Shown here: piece by piece, positions 23,721 through 31,825 of the stretch
Position numbering within the stretch: position 1 is the first letter of the stretch
How the letters are laid out: every line of letters begins with the position of its first letter
Assembly (NCBI GenBank): GCA_017540815.1
Contig: JAFYAI010000112.1
Span: forward strand, 1 to 38,681
Source: Spirochaetales bacterium
GTDB lineage: Bacteria; Spirochaetota; GWE2-31-10; MWDO01
Direction of reading: 5' to 3'
Length of the DNA stretch: 38,681 nucleotides
The notes under the pieces: generated by a model
The model's input: only the letters and a program-made list of their open reading frames with translations
Database searches by the model: none
What the model was told of the DNA's origin: nothing
Position numbers and translations under genes: made by a program

Positions 23721-24113
23721 ATGGATAATCTGACTCAAGGAACTTTGTCGATAGAGGCAGCTGTTAATCAGGATAAGAAAGTTATAGAATTAGTTTGGAA
23801 AGGTAAAAGCGTAGATCTCAAGCCGGATGTTTTCCTGCTTCCGTATTATGACAAGGTGATTAACGAAGCGAAGAATACGGACTGTAGCGTTGATATTAAC
23901 TTCTATCACCTGATCTATATGAACTCATCTACGATTAATTCTATCATCTATTTTATCAAAAAACTTATAGCGGAGAATATCCATTCCAAAGTTATATATA
24001 ATAAAAATCTCAAATGGCAGGAGCTTAACTTCTCCACACTGAAGATATTTGTCAGTGAGAATGGCTTATTCGACATTGAAGAGCGAAAGCAGGAATGGCA
24101 GGTAACGAGATAA
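23721..24113 (+). CDS. STAS-like antagonist protein (SiaC / slr1659-like)
   Basis: A 130-residue protein. DINFYHLIYMNSSTINSIIYFIKKL (about 58-82) has the shape of a STAS phosphorylation loop, with N-S-S-T in place of D-S-S-G, as in the SiaC-like branch. It lies between a PP2C phosphatase and a GHKL-type protein, which is the standard context. I infer it is phosphorylated by the product at 24130 and dephosphorylated by that at 21528. AAGGAG precedes the ATG. The branch name is from memory. Confidence 0.75.
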   Translation: MDNLTQGTLSIEAAVNQDKKVIELVWKGKSVDLKPDVFLLPYYDKVINEAKNTDCSVDINFYHLIYMNSSTINSIIYFIKKLIAENIHSKVIYNKNLKWQELNFSTLKIFVSENGLFDIEERKQEWQVTR

Positions 24114-24129
24114 TAAACAGGAGTATGAG

Positions 24130-24594
24130 GTGGAATTAGACTGGACAATAAAACCTGAATACAAAGCAATCAGTGTAATAAAAGAGCGTTTCAGTAATAA
24201 TCTTGTCGCTGAAGGCATACCGTTTTCTTACGATATTGAGATGGGTTTTACCGAACTCATGGAAAATTCCATTAAATATTCGCAGGAGACTCCTGATCAC
24301 AATAGTATCAACATAAAAATCACTCTGGATAACCATTTCCTAATGATTACTTTGTCGAATTACATCAAGAACGAAGAAGATCTGAGGTCTCTAACTACGA
24401 TCATCGATCGCATTAACGAATATGGCAAAACCGAGAATCTGTATCTGAATCGTATTAATGAGATCATCAGTCAGGACGGTATCGGCAAAAGTCAGCTCGG
24501 TCTCTATAGAATCGCCTACGAAGCAGAGTTTGGCATAAGATGGGAGAAACTTGGCAGCCGACAGATTGCTATAACGATTAAGAAACAGGTGTAA
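24130..24594 (+). CDS. GHKL/HATPase-like partner-switch kinase (SiaB / slr1658-like)
   Basis: A 154-residue protein. MGFTELMENSIKYSQE (about 38-53) is the N-box of HATPase_c proteins (E..xN..KY), and DGIGKSQLGLYRIAYE near 117-132 fits a degenerate G-box and helix region. This is the SpoIIAB/SiaB type, which phosphorylates a STAS partner. It starts at GTG 24130 with AGGAG at 24119-24123; the ATG at 24125 leads at once to a stop and is excluded. It is encoded 16 bases after the STAS-like gene and six bases before the membrane protein gene. Confidence 0.75.
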   Translation: MELDWTIKPEYKAISVIKERFSNNLVAEGIPFSYDIEMGFTELMENSIKYSQETPDHNSINIKITLDNHFLMITLSNYIKNEEDLRSLTTIIDRINEYGKTENLYLNRINEIISQDGIGKSQLGLYRIAYEAEFGIRWEKLGSRQIAITIKKQV

Positions 24595-24600
24595 CTCATA

Positions 24601-25638
24601 ATGTCTGAGTTAACTACATATAGCGATGCAGCAGCACATCGAAGGAGACTGTATTTCATAGACTTGATGCGACAGCTTGCTCTGTTCTATATGTTCTTCC
24701 AGCATGGAGTGTTAGAGGTCTTGACTCTGCGACACAGCAGGATTATTACGCTTGTCGCCGACTTTGTACCAATCTGTTCGGCAATGTTTCTATTCACTGC
24801 CGGATTTGCAGCAGTTATATCTCAGAAATCAAACTTTCATCAGAATGTATCATCACGGCTAAAGAAAGGCATACTGCTGATTATTGCATCTTCAATCTTA
24901 TTTATAATAGAATGCGGCTTCCGACTGCCGGATATGATCATGGCATCAGGGATTTTGAATACCATCGGTATTTTCACGATTTCGACGATTATCTTAAGTT
25001 GGACTCCACAGCGATACAACATCATAATATGTGCCTTATGGACTACTTTTTTAGCAGCACTATTTATCGTCTTCGATATTAACAGGATCTATATATTCCC
25101 ATTCACTAATGCGTATGAATGTATAGTTCCAACGATCATCTATGGATATATCGGTATGACTGCGGCACTTATATATACACAGACAAATAACAAGTTCATC
25201 TTCCATATCAGCACAATTATCATCGGACTGTCAATATTGGGCATCATGAGTATGATATTCGGACTGCATCATTGCTTCGACTACACTCACGGACGATATA
25301 CAGTCATCCGCACATTCGGAGCAGACAAACTTATGGTATGGAACTTCAACACAGTTAGTTTCATAGCGTCATTGGGTGCAGTGCTGCTGATCTCCGGATT
25401 GTGCGGACTGACAGAACCGCTCTGGCAGCATACAACCGCAGGACTGCCGAATATAATACTCCTGCCCGGGCAGCACGCACTGAGCAATTACTTCTATCAC
25501 TTGGCAGTTTGGGCGATTATAGTAGTGACGCTCGGCTTTAACAGTCTCAGCGAAGTTTGGTTTTGGATCGTGCTGACAGGATTAATTATAACCAGTTATC
25601 CGGTCGGATGTTTGGCACAATTGTGTAAGAGACCCTGA
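24601..25638 (+). CDS. Polytopic acyltransferase-like membrane protein (DUF418/HGSNAT-like)
   Basis: A 345-residue protein with about ten hydrophobic segments. The N-terminal RRLYFIDLMRQLALFYMFFQHGVLEV follows the R-x-x-x-I/L-D-x-x-R-x-(6)-x-H pattern of heparan-glucosaminide N-acetyltransferase/DUF1624 and DUF418 proteins. LLPGQHALSNYFYHLAVW near the C-terminus is like the G-x-x-A-L-x-N-Y segment of DUF418. It probably transfers an acyl group across the inner membrane; the substrate is unknown. It takes the fourth position of a partner-switch operon, where the Pseudomonas Sia operon has a diguanylate cyclase. A TAGTCCATAAGG copy lies inside at 25034. The TGA at 25636-25638 is inside a REP element. 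Confidence 0.72.
   Translation: MSELTTYSDAAAHRRRLYFIDLMRQLALFYMFFQHGVLEVLTLRHSRIITLVADFVPICSAMFLFTAGFAAVISQKSNFHQNVSSRLKKGILLIIASSILFIIECGFRLPDMIMASGILNTIGIFTISTIILSWTPQRYNIIICALWTTFLAALFIVFDINRIYIFPFTNAYECIVPTIIYGYIGMTAALIYTQTNNKFIFHISTIIIGLSILGIMSMIFGLHHCFDYTHGRYTVIRTFGADKLMVWNFNTVSFIASLGAVLLISGLCGLTEPLWQHTTAGLPNIILLPGQHALSNYFYHLAVWAIIVVTLGFNSLSEVWFWIVLTGLIITSYPVGCLAQLCKRP
25034..25045. repeat. Intragenic TAGTCCATAAGG copy (single, reverse orientation)
   Basis: CCTTATGGACTA, the exact reverse complement of the 12-mer, encodes A-L-W-T-T in the membrane protein gene. This frame differs from that of the LMDY copies. On the minus strand it is preceded by an A-run, as in the terminators, but it lacks the second arm. 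Confidence 0.85.
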
Positions 25639-25655
25639 AACGAGTTCAGGGTGAC
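25629..25655 (-). repeat. REP-like element, copy 1
   Basis: Read on the minus strand: GTCA, arm ACCCTGAA, loop CTCGT, arm TTCAGGGT, then CTC. It forms an inverted pair with copy 2 sixteen bases away. The stem sequences differ by compensating changes while GTCA, GAACTCGTTTC and TCTC are kept. Confidence 0.8.
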
Positions 25656-25670
25656 AATAAAAAGGGAAAA

Positions 25671-25697
25671 GTCATTCCGAACTCGTTTCGGAATCTC
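25671..25697 (+). repeat. REP-like element, copy 2
   Basis: GTCA, arm ATTCCGAA (25674-25681), loop CTCGT, arm TTCGGAAT (25687-25694), then CTC. The stop codon of the glycosyltransferase and its last residues SETSSE are encoded by this element. Confidence 0.8.
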
Positions 25698-26883
25698 CAT
25701 AAATATTCAAGAGTATTTTATAGTTTACTGCATCAGAGTAACGCTCTTTATATAATGCATAAGCCTTATCAATCTCTGTCTGCAGAACAGCATCTTCACA
25801 AAGACGGCGGATAAGCGTCGGCCACTGAGCAATGTCATCATGCGGCAGCGTTCCTGCTGACATATTGGCAAGTTCTCCGGCATTGCCAATATCCGCAGCC
25901 ATAACTGGAGTACCAACGCTGAACGCTTCGGCGATCGTCATCGGGAAGCCTTCGTACCACTTCGACGGCACTATCAGACATTTCGCGTGAGACATGTATT
26001 CCATAACAGTCGGTTTGACACACTGTCCTAAGAATGTGATATTAGCACAATTGAGCTGTTTGGTGCAGTCAACTGCTCTGTCGAAATCAGAACCTGTCCC
26101 CAGAATAATAAGTCTCTGCTCAGACATCGAAGCAAACACTTCTATCAGATCAAATATTCCCTTAGACTCCTCTACCCGCCCGCAGAACAGGAAATACTCT
26201 CTCTCCAATGCAGACACCGCTGCGGTCGGAGCACCGCTGCCGAAACAAAAATTCGGCTTAACTGCGACATTACTGTCTGTAAACAGTTTCGGCAGTGCGG
26301 AGCATAGCAACTGCTTGTTAAACTCGGTCAATGCAATATATTTATCAACCTTGCGGTAAGTGCCGAGCAGTCTGTGCAGACGAAGCATCGTCACAAGCAT
26401 CAGTGTTTGGATCTTAGAGCTGCGGTAGCACTTATGCTTAACGGCACACTTCAATCCATGCCTGATGCAGTCATCACATATCCTGCCGTCTCGCAGCATC
26501 AACCCGTTAGGACAGATGAATCTAAAGTTATGCAGCGTCTGCACTACTTTGCATCCGCAGGACTTGGCTGCCGCATAGACCGACGGACTTATAAGCGGCA
26601 CTGTATTATGGACATGAACGACATCGATATTATGCTCACGGATAATCCGCTTAATATCACGCACTGTCCGTCGGCTGTAAAGTGTCGTCAGCGGCAGCAG
26701 CAGCTTCTGAAACTTCGACATTTTGTCAAGTTCGGAGTTATCGCGAATGTATGTAACAACCTTGTGACCGTTACTCTCCAGCAGCTGCCGCTCATTCTCG
26801 ACAACAGTATCCTCACCGCCGCGATATTTGTAGCGATTGTGAACGATGAGGATATTTTGTTTTGTTGCAGCCTTTTCTGACAT
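25672..26883 (-). CDS. GT4-family glycosyltransferase
   Basis: A 403-residue GT-B glycosyltransferase. The N-terminal acceptor domain begins ILIVHNRYKYRGGEDTVVE, followed by VVHVHNTVPLISPSVY. CRFICPNGLMLRDGRICDDCI-like cysteines (about residues 120-155) may hold a metal site common to this subfamily. The C-terminal donor domain has FCGRVEESKGIFDLIEVF, and the E-x7-E region is VPSKWYEGFPMTIAEAFSVGTPV. It is expected in cell-surface polysaccharide or lipid glycan synthesis. The ATG at 26883 is one base after the stop of the upstream envelope gene and is preferred to the in-frame start at 26913, so the two are co-transcribed. Confidence 0.88.
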   Translation of the reverse strand: MSEKAATKQNILIVHNRYKYRGGEDTVVENERQLLESNGHKVVTYIRDNSELDKMSKFQKLLLPLTTLYSRRTVRDIKRIIREHNIDVVHVHNTVPLISPSVYAAAKSCGCKVVQTLHNFRFICPNGLMLRDGRICDDCIRHGLKCAVKHKCYRSSKIQTLMLVTMLRLHRLLGTYRKVDKYIALTEFNKQLLCSALPKLFTDSNVAVKPNFCFGSGAPTAAVSALEREYFLFCGRVEESKGIFDLIEVFASMSEQRLIILGTGSDFDRAVDCTKQLNCANITFLGQCVKPTVMEYMSHAKCLIVPSKWYEGFPMTIAEAFSVGTPVMAADIGNAGELANMSAGTLPHDDIAQWPTLIRRLCEDAVLQTEIDKAYALYKERYSDAVNYKILLNIYGDSETSSE

Positions 26884-26884
26884 T

Positions 26885-29800
26885 TTAGTTATTCTTATCC
26901 AGATAGAACTCAACGCGGCGGTTCTTGCCGATCTTCTCTTTGATCAGCTGGAACTCTTCCCTTGATAAGCCTTTCTGCCAGCCCTCCGGCGGTGTAAATA
27001 CAGGCTCATCGCCGCTCTTGCTCGTTGTAACAAGGCGCTTCTTCGCAATGCCTTTGCCGATAAGAGCATTCATAATATAATCGGCTCTATCCTGAGACAG
27101 TTTGCGAGCCACATCATCCAAGAACTTGCCGGATGTCATAAATCTGTTGGCATGACCTTCTATCGTAACATTGTAGCTGCTGTACTTCTTCAATGCCACA
27201 GACAGACGATCAATGATCTTCTTATTTTTGTCAGAGTCGGTCATCTGCGATGAGTTAGGCTTGAACTCTATATTGCTTATGCGTATCTTAAGCCGACCAT
27301 CGTCAAGTTTCTCGACAAGGATGTCTACTTCAATCGGTTTAACAAACTTATCGATCTTATTGCCGACATTATCAACCGCTGTGATACGGACAGGGTAATC
27401 TTCCGCACTCTCAACAAGTTCGCCTTCACTGCTTATACCATTCCATACGATCGACGGTGTAGGATTGCCCTTGCCGCCGAATGATATAAACTCTCTTGTC
27501 CGTGACGGATTCATAATCGTCAGTTTCCATTCTTCGATACCTGTCAGATCCGATGCCGCAATACCGATAGTCATATCATCATCATTGCCGTCATTATCAG
27601 GTGAGAACAACTTCGGCCGATATGTCACATCAATATCAGGCGGAGTATTATCCAGTACAAACTGCTCAGAGTCAACCGTCGGTCTGTTGCCAAACCGATA
27701 TATACCTGACATTGTAGCGTGATACTCGCCATCCGGCAGCACAGTTTCATTCTGATCATGACCATCCCACTGAATCATCTGCGGAACAGACTTCTCACCG
27801 GTAAACGATCGGACTACATTCTGCTGACTGTCCTTTATATCCATCTTATACGCAAGCAGGTCATCCTTAACATTAAGCATTGGTGTCAGTGAGACCTTAT
27901 TGTCATCTGTATCCCCAAGCTCTGATGCAAACGCATTCTTATCGATAGTAACGAATATCGTAGTGCGGACATTCTTCAGCTCGATATTGTCGATAGTCTC
28001 TGTGCAGCTGTTGCCGGCTTTATCTGTCGATGTTATGACATATCGATAGATACCATTCTCACACATATTGTTGTGAGCGTCCTTACCGTCCCAAACGAGA
28101 GTCTGCTTAGGCTCGCCGATTGCGAATGCACTCCATACAGCATTGCCGGATTTGTCATACACTGCCGACTCCCACAGATCTTCCTTAGAACCGACCTGAC
28201 CGATCTCCATCTCATCCATATATCCGTCATTATTCGGTGAGAATACTGGACTGCCGTTAAGATCCACTGTCAGAGCTTTAATATCAACAGTCGGAGCAAC
28301 TGTATCGATGTTAAAATATGTCGTCTGACTGTGTGACGAGGTTCCAGACTCAAAATGCACATCAAGAGAAGCATAATACGCTCCGTCAAGCACGATCTTT
28401 CCGCTGCTGTCAGTTCCATTCCATTTATATTCATTCGGCAGACTGTCCTTGCCTGACTTAGTATATACCAGAGTATCCTTATCGTCCTTAATGTCGAGTT
28501 TCCACTCTGAAACCTTATTGTCAGCAGAAGTCGAATCACGAATACTAAGCACTTCTTCCTTGATTGGGCTCTTCGTTCCCGGACTGAAATAACTCTGCAG
28601 TGCAGTGATAAATACCGGTGTCTCCTTCGTGAATATCTCAACCGGTGACGGACTCGTCTCAAAATCATTGCCTGCCAAGTCAGTCGCCCTCAGTGTATAG
28701 TAATACTTACCGTCAGCGAGGAGATTATTATTATCATCGATACCATCCCAAGTGAATTTCTTAGGCGGCTGACCTTTCCACATATAAGACTTGACTGTTT
28801 TGCCGGACTCATCAGCAATCTGCCCGATCCACTGTTCCTCATAGCTTGTCGTCTGTTCAATATCGACTGTGTCTTTTACACCGTCACCGTCAGGACTGAA
28901 CTTCGACAGAGAGAACTTCACTTTGCCTTCCGGTTTCTGCACATCCAGTTCCAGCGATGATGATACGGAATGCGGCGTGTTGCCATTAATATATGTAACA
29001 AGCAGATAACCGGTATAGTGTCCCTCGGCTGCCGCCTTGCCGTCTTCTGTCTTGCCGTCCCATGTTATAACTGCAGGCGGCTCGCCCTGCCCTGAGAATG
29101 ATTTGATAGGATTATTATTGCTGTCACGCACAGCGAAGTCCCACTTCTCAATACCGTTTTTATTCGGGATATTCATCGTCCATGATACCGTGTCTTTAAC
29201 ACCGTCTCCATTCGGTGAGAATGTCTTATCATGCAGTTTCAACTCAATCGGAGTAGCCTCAGTATTAATGATGATATTCGTAATGAAATCTTCCCAATAG
29301 TTGCCTGCCAGATCCACCGAGTGCAGCTTAACTTTGTAAACACCGTCAGGCATCAGCTCGCCGTTATTGTTTGTGCCATCCCATTCGAGACGCACTTTGC
29401 CGCGCTGAGTCAGCTCAAATGTCTTGACCACATGACCAAGATTGTCCAATATATCCACATACCATAACTGCTTCTTCTCATTAGCAATGTCAACAGTCTC
29501 ATCCTTGACCTGAGCATTGACAGTCGGCAACTCCAATGCCTGAATATCATTCTCACTGAGATCCAACTCTTCAATCGGGATAAACTGAGGCTCAACATTA
29601 TCCCGGATAATGTCAAGATCTATAATCAGAGTGTCCTTCTGACCATCGTTATTCGGCGAGAATATCACATTCTGAGTTTTATGCTCGATAAGCGGCTTAT
29701 CAGTCTTGATAATGATCTGCCCTGCAGCGGAACCTGCCGGATCCATATTGCTGTTGTCATCCATTGCGAAGAACTTATAAGTATATATACCGTCTTCTAC

Positions 29801-30613
29801 GACCTGTCCGCCGTTATCGCGTCCATCCCATATAAGCGTCTTAGGAATAGGCACTCCCTGCTTCGGTCGGAAGTATTTCTTCACAACATCAGTGAACTTC
29901 ATCGTCTCTGCCCGCTGTTCCTTAGACTCAATAGTGCGGACAACTTTGCCGTCGCGGTCATAGATCTCGAACTTCCAATACATTACATATCGATCATCGT
30001 TAATCGTCAGATCCACATTGAGATTATCCTGCACACCGTCGAGATTAGGACTGATATAATAGTCCTTAGCGATATAACTGATCTCCGGCGGAGTCTCGTC
30101 TTTTGCACCGATAGTGATTGAGCAGCCCAACTGAAACATAAACCCGTCGTGATACGGCTTGCCGCCGAGGTCGATAGAGAACTCAGTCCGCTTGTGACGA
30201 TTGGCATACGCTTCTTCTTTGGTCTGTTTCTTAAAGAAATCAGATGTAAACCTAAGCGACAGTCCGAAGTTGACATTGGCAAGACTGTACATATACTCGT
30301 AGAGAGGTATCACACCGGCATACTCCAGCACTCCCTCAAGGTCGAATGTGTATGCAGTCCTAAGCACCAAAAACTTGTATATCTGAACCTCAGTTCCGAT
30401 TGAAGTCCTGAAATTCTGAAAAAACGGCGTGCCTACATCAAAGAGCCACTTCCAATAAGTCGCTCCGTCGTTAAATATATTGAAACTTATCCCGCCGTTA
30501 ATCGTAAACGGATCGCCAAACCAAGTCAGATCATCATACCCGTCAACGACATCCTTCCCGTCAGGCATATTGATAAGCGGCTTGCCGATCTCTTTGAGAG
30601 CGATCGAGAACTC
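26885..30613 (-). CDS. Envelope protein, main part: barrel remainder, FlgD-like Ig repeats, OmpA domain
   Basis: About 1242 codons open in frame directly after a TGA at 30616-30614; the first ATG is at 30568 but has no ribosome site. The first 135 residues continue the beta-barrel of the N-terminal fragment (FGLSLRFTSDFF, DLGGKPYHDGFMFQLG). Seven FlgD/CHU_C-like Ig modules follow, most introduced by a calcium-loop-like motif such as FSPNNDGQKD, FSPNGDGVKD or FSPDNDGNDD, and containing variants of WDGxDxxGxxxxDGxYxY. The C-terminal 130 residues are OmpA-like (VTIEGHANRF, LSQDRADYIMNALI, KNRRVEFYL), binding peptidoglycan. The whole suggests an outer-membrane protein spanning the periplasm. It was very probably one gene with 30614-31315; whether it is now a pseudogene is open. 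Confidence 0.8.
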   Translation of the reverse strand, partial: EFSIALKEIGKPLINMPDGKDVVDGYDDLTWFGDPFTINGGISFNIFNDGATYWKWLFDVGTPFFQNFRTSIGTEVQIYKFLVLRTAYTFDLEGVLEYAGVIPLYEYMYSLANVNFGLSLRFTSDFFKKQTKEEAYANRHKRTEFSIDLGGKPYHDGFMFQLGCSITIGAKDETPPEISYIAKDYYISPNLDGVQDNLNVDLTINDDRYVMYWKFEIYDRDGKVVRTIESKEQRAETMKFTDVVKKYFRPKQGVPIPKTLIWDGRDNGGQVVEDGIYTYKFFAMDDNSNMDPAGSAAGQIIIKTDKPLIEHKTQNVIFSPNNDGQKDTLIIDLDIIRDNVEPQFIPIEELDLSENDIQALELPTVNAQVKDETVDIANEKKQLWYVDILDNLGHVVKTFELTQRGKVRLEWDGTNNNGELMPDGVYKVKLHSVDLAGNYWEDFITNIIINTEATPIELKLHDKTFSPNGDGVKDTVSWTMNIPNKNGIEKWDFAVRDSNNNPIKSFSGQGEPPAVITWDGKTEDGKAAAEGHYTGYLLVTYINGNTPHSVSSSLELDVQKPEGKVKFSLSKFSPDGDGVKDTVDIEQTTSYEEQWIGQIADESGKTVKSYMWKGQPPKKFTWDGIDDNNNLLADGKYYYTLRATDLAGNDFETSPSPVEIFTKETPVFITALQSYFSPGTKSPIKEEVLSIRDSTSADNKVSEWKLDIKDDKDTLVYTKSGKDSLPNEYKWNGTDSSGKIVLDGAYYASLDVHFESGTSSHSQTTYFNIDTVAPTVDIKALTVDLNGSPVFSPNNDGYMDEMEIGQVGSKEDLWESAVYDKSGNAVWSAFAIGEPKQTLVWDGKDAHNNMCENGIYRYVITSTDKAGNSCTETIDNIELKNVRTTIFVTIDKNAFASELGDTDDNKVSLTPMLNVKDDLLAYKMDIKDSQQNVVRSFTGEKSVPQMIQWDGHDQNETVLPDGEYHATMSGIYRFGNRPTVDSEQFVLDNTPPDIDVTYRPKLFSPDNDGNDDDMTIGIAASDLTGIEEWKLTIMNPSRTREFISFGGKGNPTPSIVWNGISSEGELVESAEDYPVRITAVDNVGNKIDKFVKPIEVDILVEKLDDGRLKIRISNIEFKPNSSQMTDSDKNKKIIDRLSVALKKYSSYNVTIEGHANRFMTSGKFLDDVARKLSQDRADYIMNALIGKGIAKKRLVTTSKSGDEPVFTPPEGWQKGLSREEFQLIKEKIGKNRRVEFYLDKNN

Positions 30614-31315
30614 TCAATCCTGGAAGCCCCAATGAGGTGCTTTCTTTTTATTGAAGTATGTCACCCATCCCGGTCGGAATATAAAACCAAAGTCAAATCC
30701 GCCGCCTACATCGAACTTATTATCTGTATATTTGCTGTGCTCGTTATATGCGATCTTCACATTGCCTGATACGCCGAATGCGAAGTGTTCGTTATAATCC
30801 TTGGAAAAACCAAAATATATCGTGCCAATCTTGCCTGCACCGAGGTCGTTATTGTTAGCTCCCCACGGATCATTGCCGAAGTTCATATAAGTCGAGTAGC
30901 CGGTGAAGTTACCGTATTTCGTAGAGATGAGGAATCCGAAGTTGCCGTAACTCGGCATGAAGAAGTCGGCACCATTCTGAAATGAACGGTTTCGGCGGTA
31001 AGCATTGATCTGATCATCCGTAGAGTCAAGGCTGTCCTGATACAGACTTGTCGTCCACTCGGACCAGAGTCCCGGAGCGACACCATATCCTATCTCGAAC
31101 TTAAGCCGCTGTGCAAATGCATTGCCGGCAGGATTGACAGCAATACCTGACGGCATAATCGTACCGCCGTTGCCGATACCTCGAGACAACAGATCCGCAG
31201 AAAAACTCCAGAAAAAAGAGCGTCCTGCTTCAGGCGTTCGATACCACGCAAATATATTGATATGAGTCAGCATCAGAATGCAGACCAACAGATATTTTGT
31301 AATATTCCTTATCAT
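30614..31315 (-). CDS. Envelope protein, N-terminal fragment (signal peptide and start of beta-barrel), ends at in-frame TGA
   Basis: 233 codons from ATG 31315 (GGGAG just upstream) to TGA 30616-30614. The upstream in-frame ATG at 31375 is rejected because it precedes the -10 box. A signal peptide (KYLLVCILMLTHINIFA) precedes barrel-like strands rich in glycine and aromatics (FGFLISTKYGNFTGYSTYMNFGNDPWG), as in treponemal UPF0164-like outer-membrane proteins. After the TGA the same frame continues as EFSIALKEIGKPLIN, a sensible next strand, for another 1242 codons. A TGG (Trp) to TGA change would explain it, giving WGFQDWEFSIAL. Alternatives are read-through or a sequencing error. Confidence 0.75.
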   Translation of the reverse strand: MIRNITKYLLVCILMLTHINIFAWYRTPEAGRSFFWSFSADLLSRGIGNGGTIMPSGIAVNPAGNAFAQRLKFEIGYGVAPGLWSEWTTSLYQDSLDSTDDQINAYRRNRSFQNGADFFMPSYGNFGFLISTKYGNFTGYSTYMNFGNDPWGANNNDLGAGKIGTIYFGFSKDYNEHFAFGVSGNVKIAYNEHSKYTDNKFDVGGGFDFGFIFRPGWVTYFNKKKAPHWGFQD

Positions 31316-31346
31316 AACAGCTCCCAAAAAAATCCCATTTTTGGAA

Positions 31347-31375
31347 AGCATATCACAATAAACAAAATAATGCAA
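31347..31375 (-). promoter_or_regulatory. Putative promoter of the envelope-protein operon
   Basis: On the minus strand TTGCAT (31375-31370), 17 bases, TATGCT (31352-31347), then GGGAG and the ATG at 31315. Confidence 0.5.
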
Positions 31376-31386
31376 ACAAATTTAAG

Positions 31387-31422
31387 AAAAAAAGGTTTTT
31401 GATAAAATCAAAAACCTTTTTT
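31387..31422 (-). terminator. Terminator of the thioredoxin gene
   Basis: A long A/T-rich stem of AAAAAAGGTTTTTGA and TCAAAAACCTTTTTT around TAAAA, located just after the thioredoxin stop on the minus strand and followed there by TTTTTTTC-type bases. Confidence 0.75.
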
Positions 31423-31430
31423 GGCACTTT

Positions 31431-31739
31431 TCAGAATATACTTGCTAATTCGTCTTCACTCATAAAGCCGACTTTCTTTGCTGCAGGTTGACCGTCTTTG
31501 AACAATATAAAGCACGGGATCGCATCAATGCCATATTTCACGGCAAGATCCTGCTCATCGTCAGTATTGACTTTGCCGACTTTAATCTTACCGGCATATT
31601 TCTCGGCGATGCCGGACACAACAGGTCCCATCATTTTACACGGGCCGCACCATGAAGCCCAAAAGTCCACCAGCACAGGTTTATCTGATCTCAGGACTTC
31701 CGACTCAAAGTTATCACTCGTTAATGTTATCTCTGCCAT
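31431..31739 (-). CDS. trxA: Thioredoxin
   Basis: A 102-residue thioredoxin with the active site WASWCGPCKMM (C31, C34), VDFWASW strand, the partner strand GKVNTDDEQDLAVKYGI and the cis-proline loop AIPCFILFKDG. An extra cysteine sits immediately after the cis-proline (P-C), less common than P-T. It is a cytosolic disulfide reductase. AAGGAG precedes the ATG. No thioredoxin reductase is in the window, but the gene immediately upstream encodes an FTR-like six-cysteine protein that may reduce it. Confidence 0.95.
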   Translation of the reverse strand: MAEITLTSDNFESEVLRSDKPVLVDFWASWCGPCKMMGPVVSGIAEKYAGKIKVGKVNTDDEQDLAVKYGIDAIPCFILFKDGQPAAKKVGFMSEDELASIF

Positions 31740-31771
31740 AATTACACTCCTTTATTTATAACCTTATTATA

Positions 31772-31800
31772 AATATAATCCTAAATGGCACAAAAATCAA
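31772..31800 (-). promoter_or_regulatory. Promoter of the thioredoxin gene
   Basis: On the minus strand TTGATT (31800-31795), 17 bases, TATATT (31777-31772), about 33 bases before the ATG. Confidence 0.65.
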
Positions 31801-31825
31801 GTAAAATTTAAAATAATTTTAAAAA

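Noticed and set aside
30568..30616. Selenocysteine or a TGA=Trp genetic code to explain the in-frame TGA
   Set aside because: Other genes here end in TGA, so the code is standard. Selenocysteine in a barrel strand is implausible, and the weak hairpin after the stop is not a convincing SECIS.
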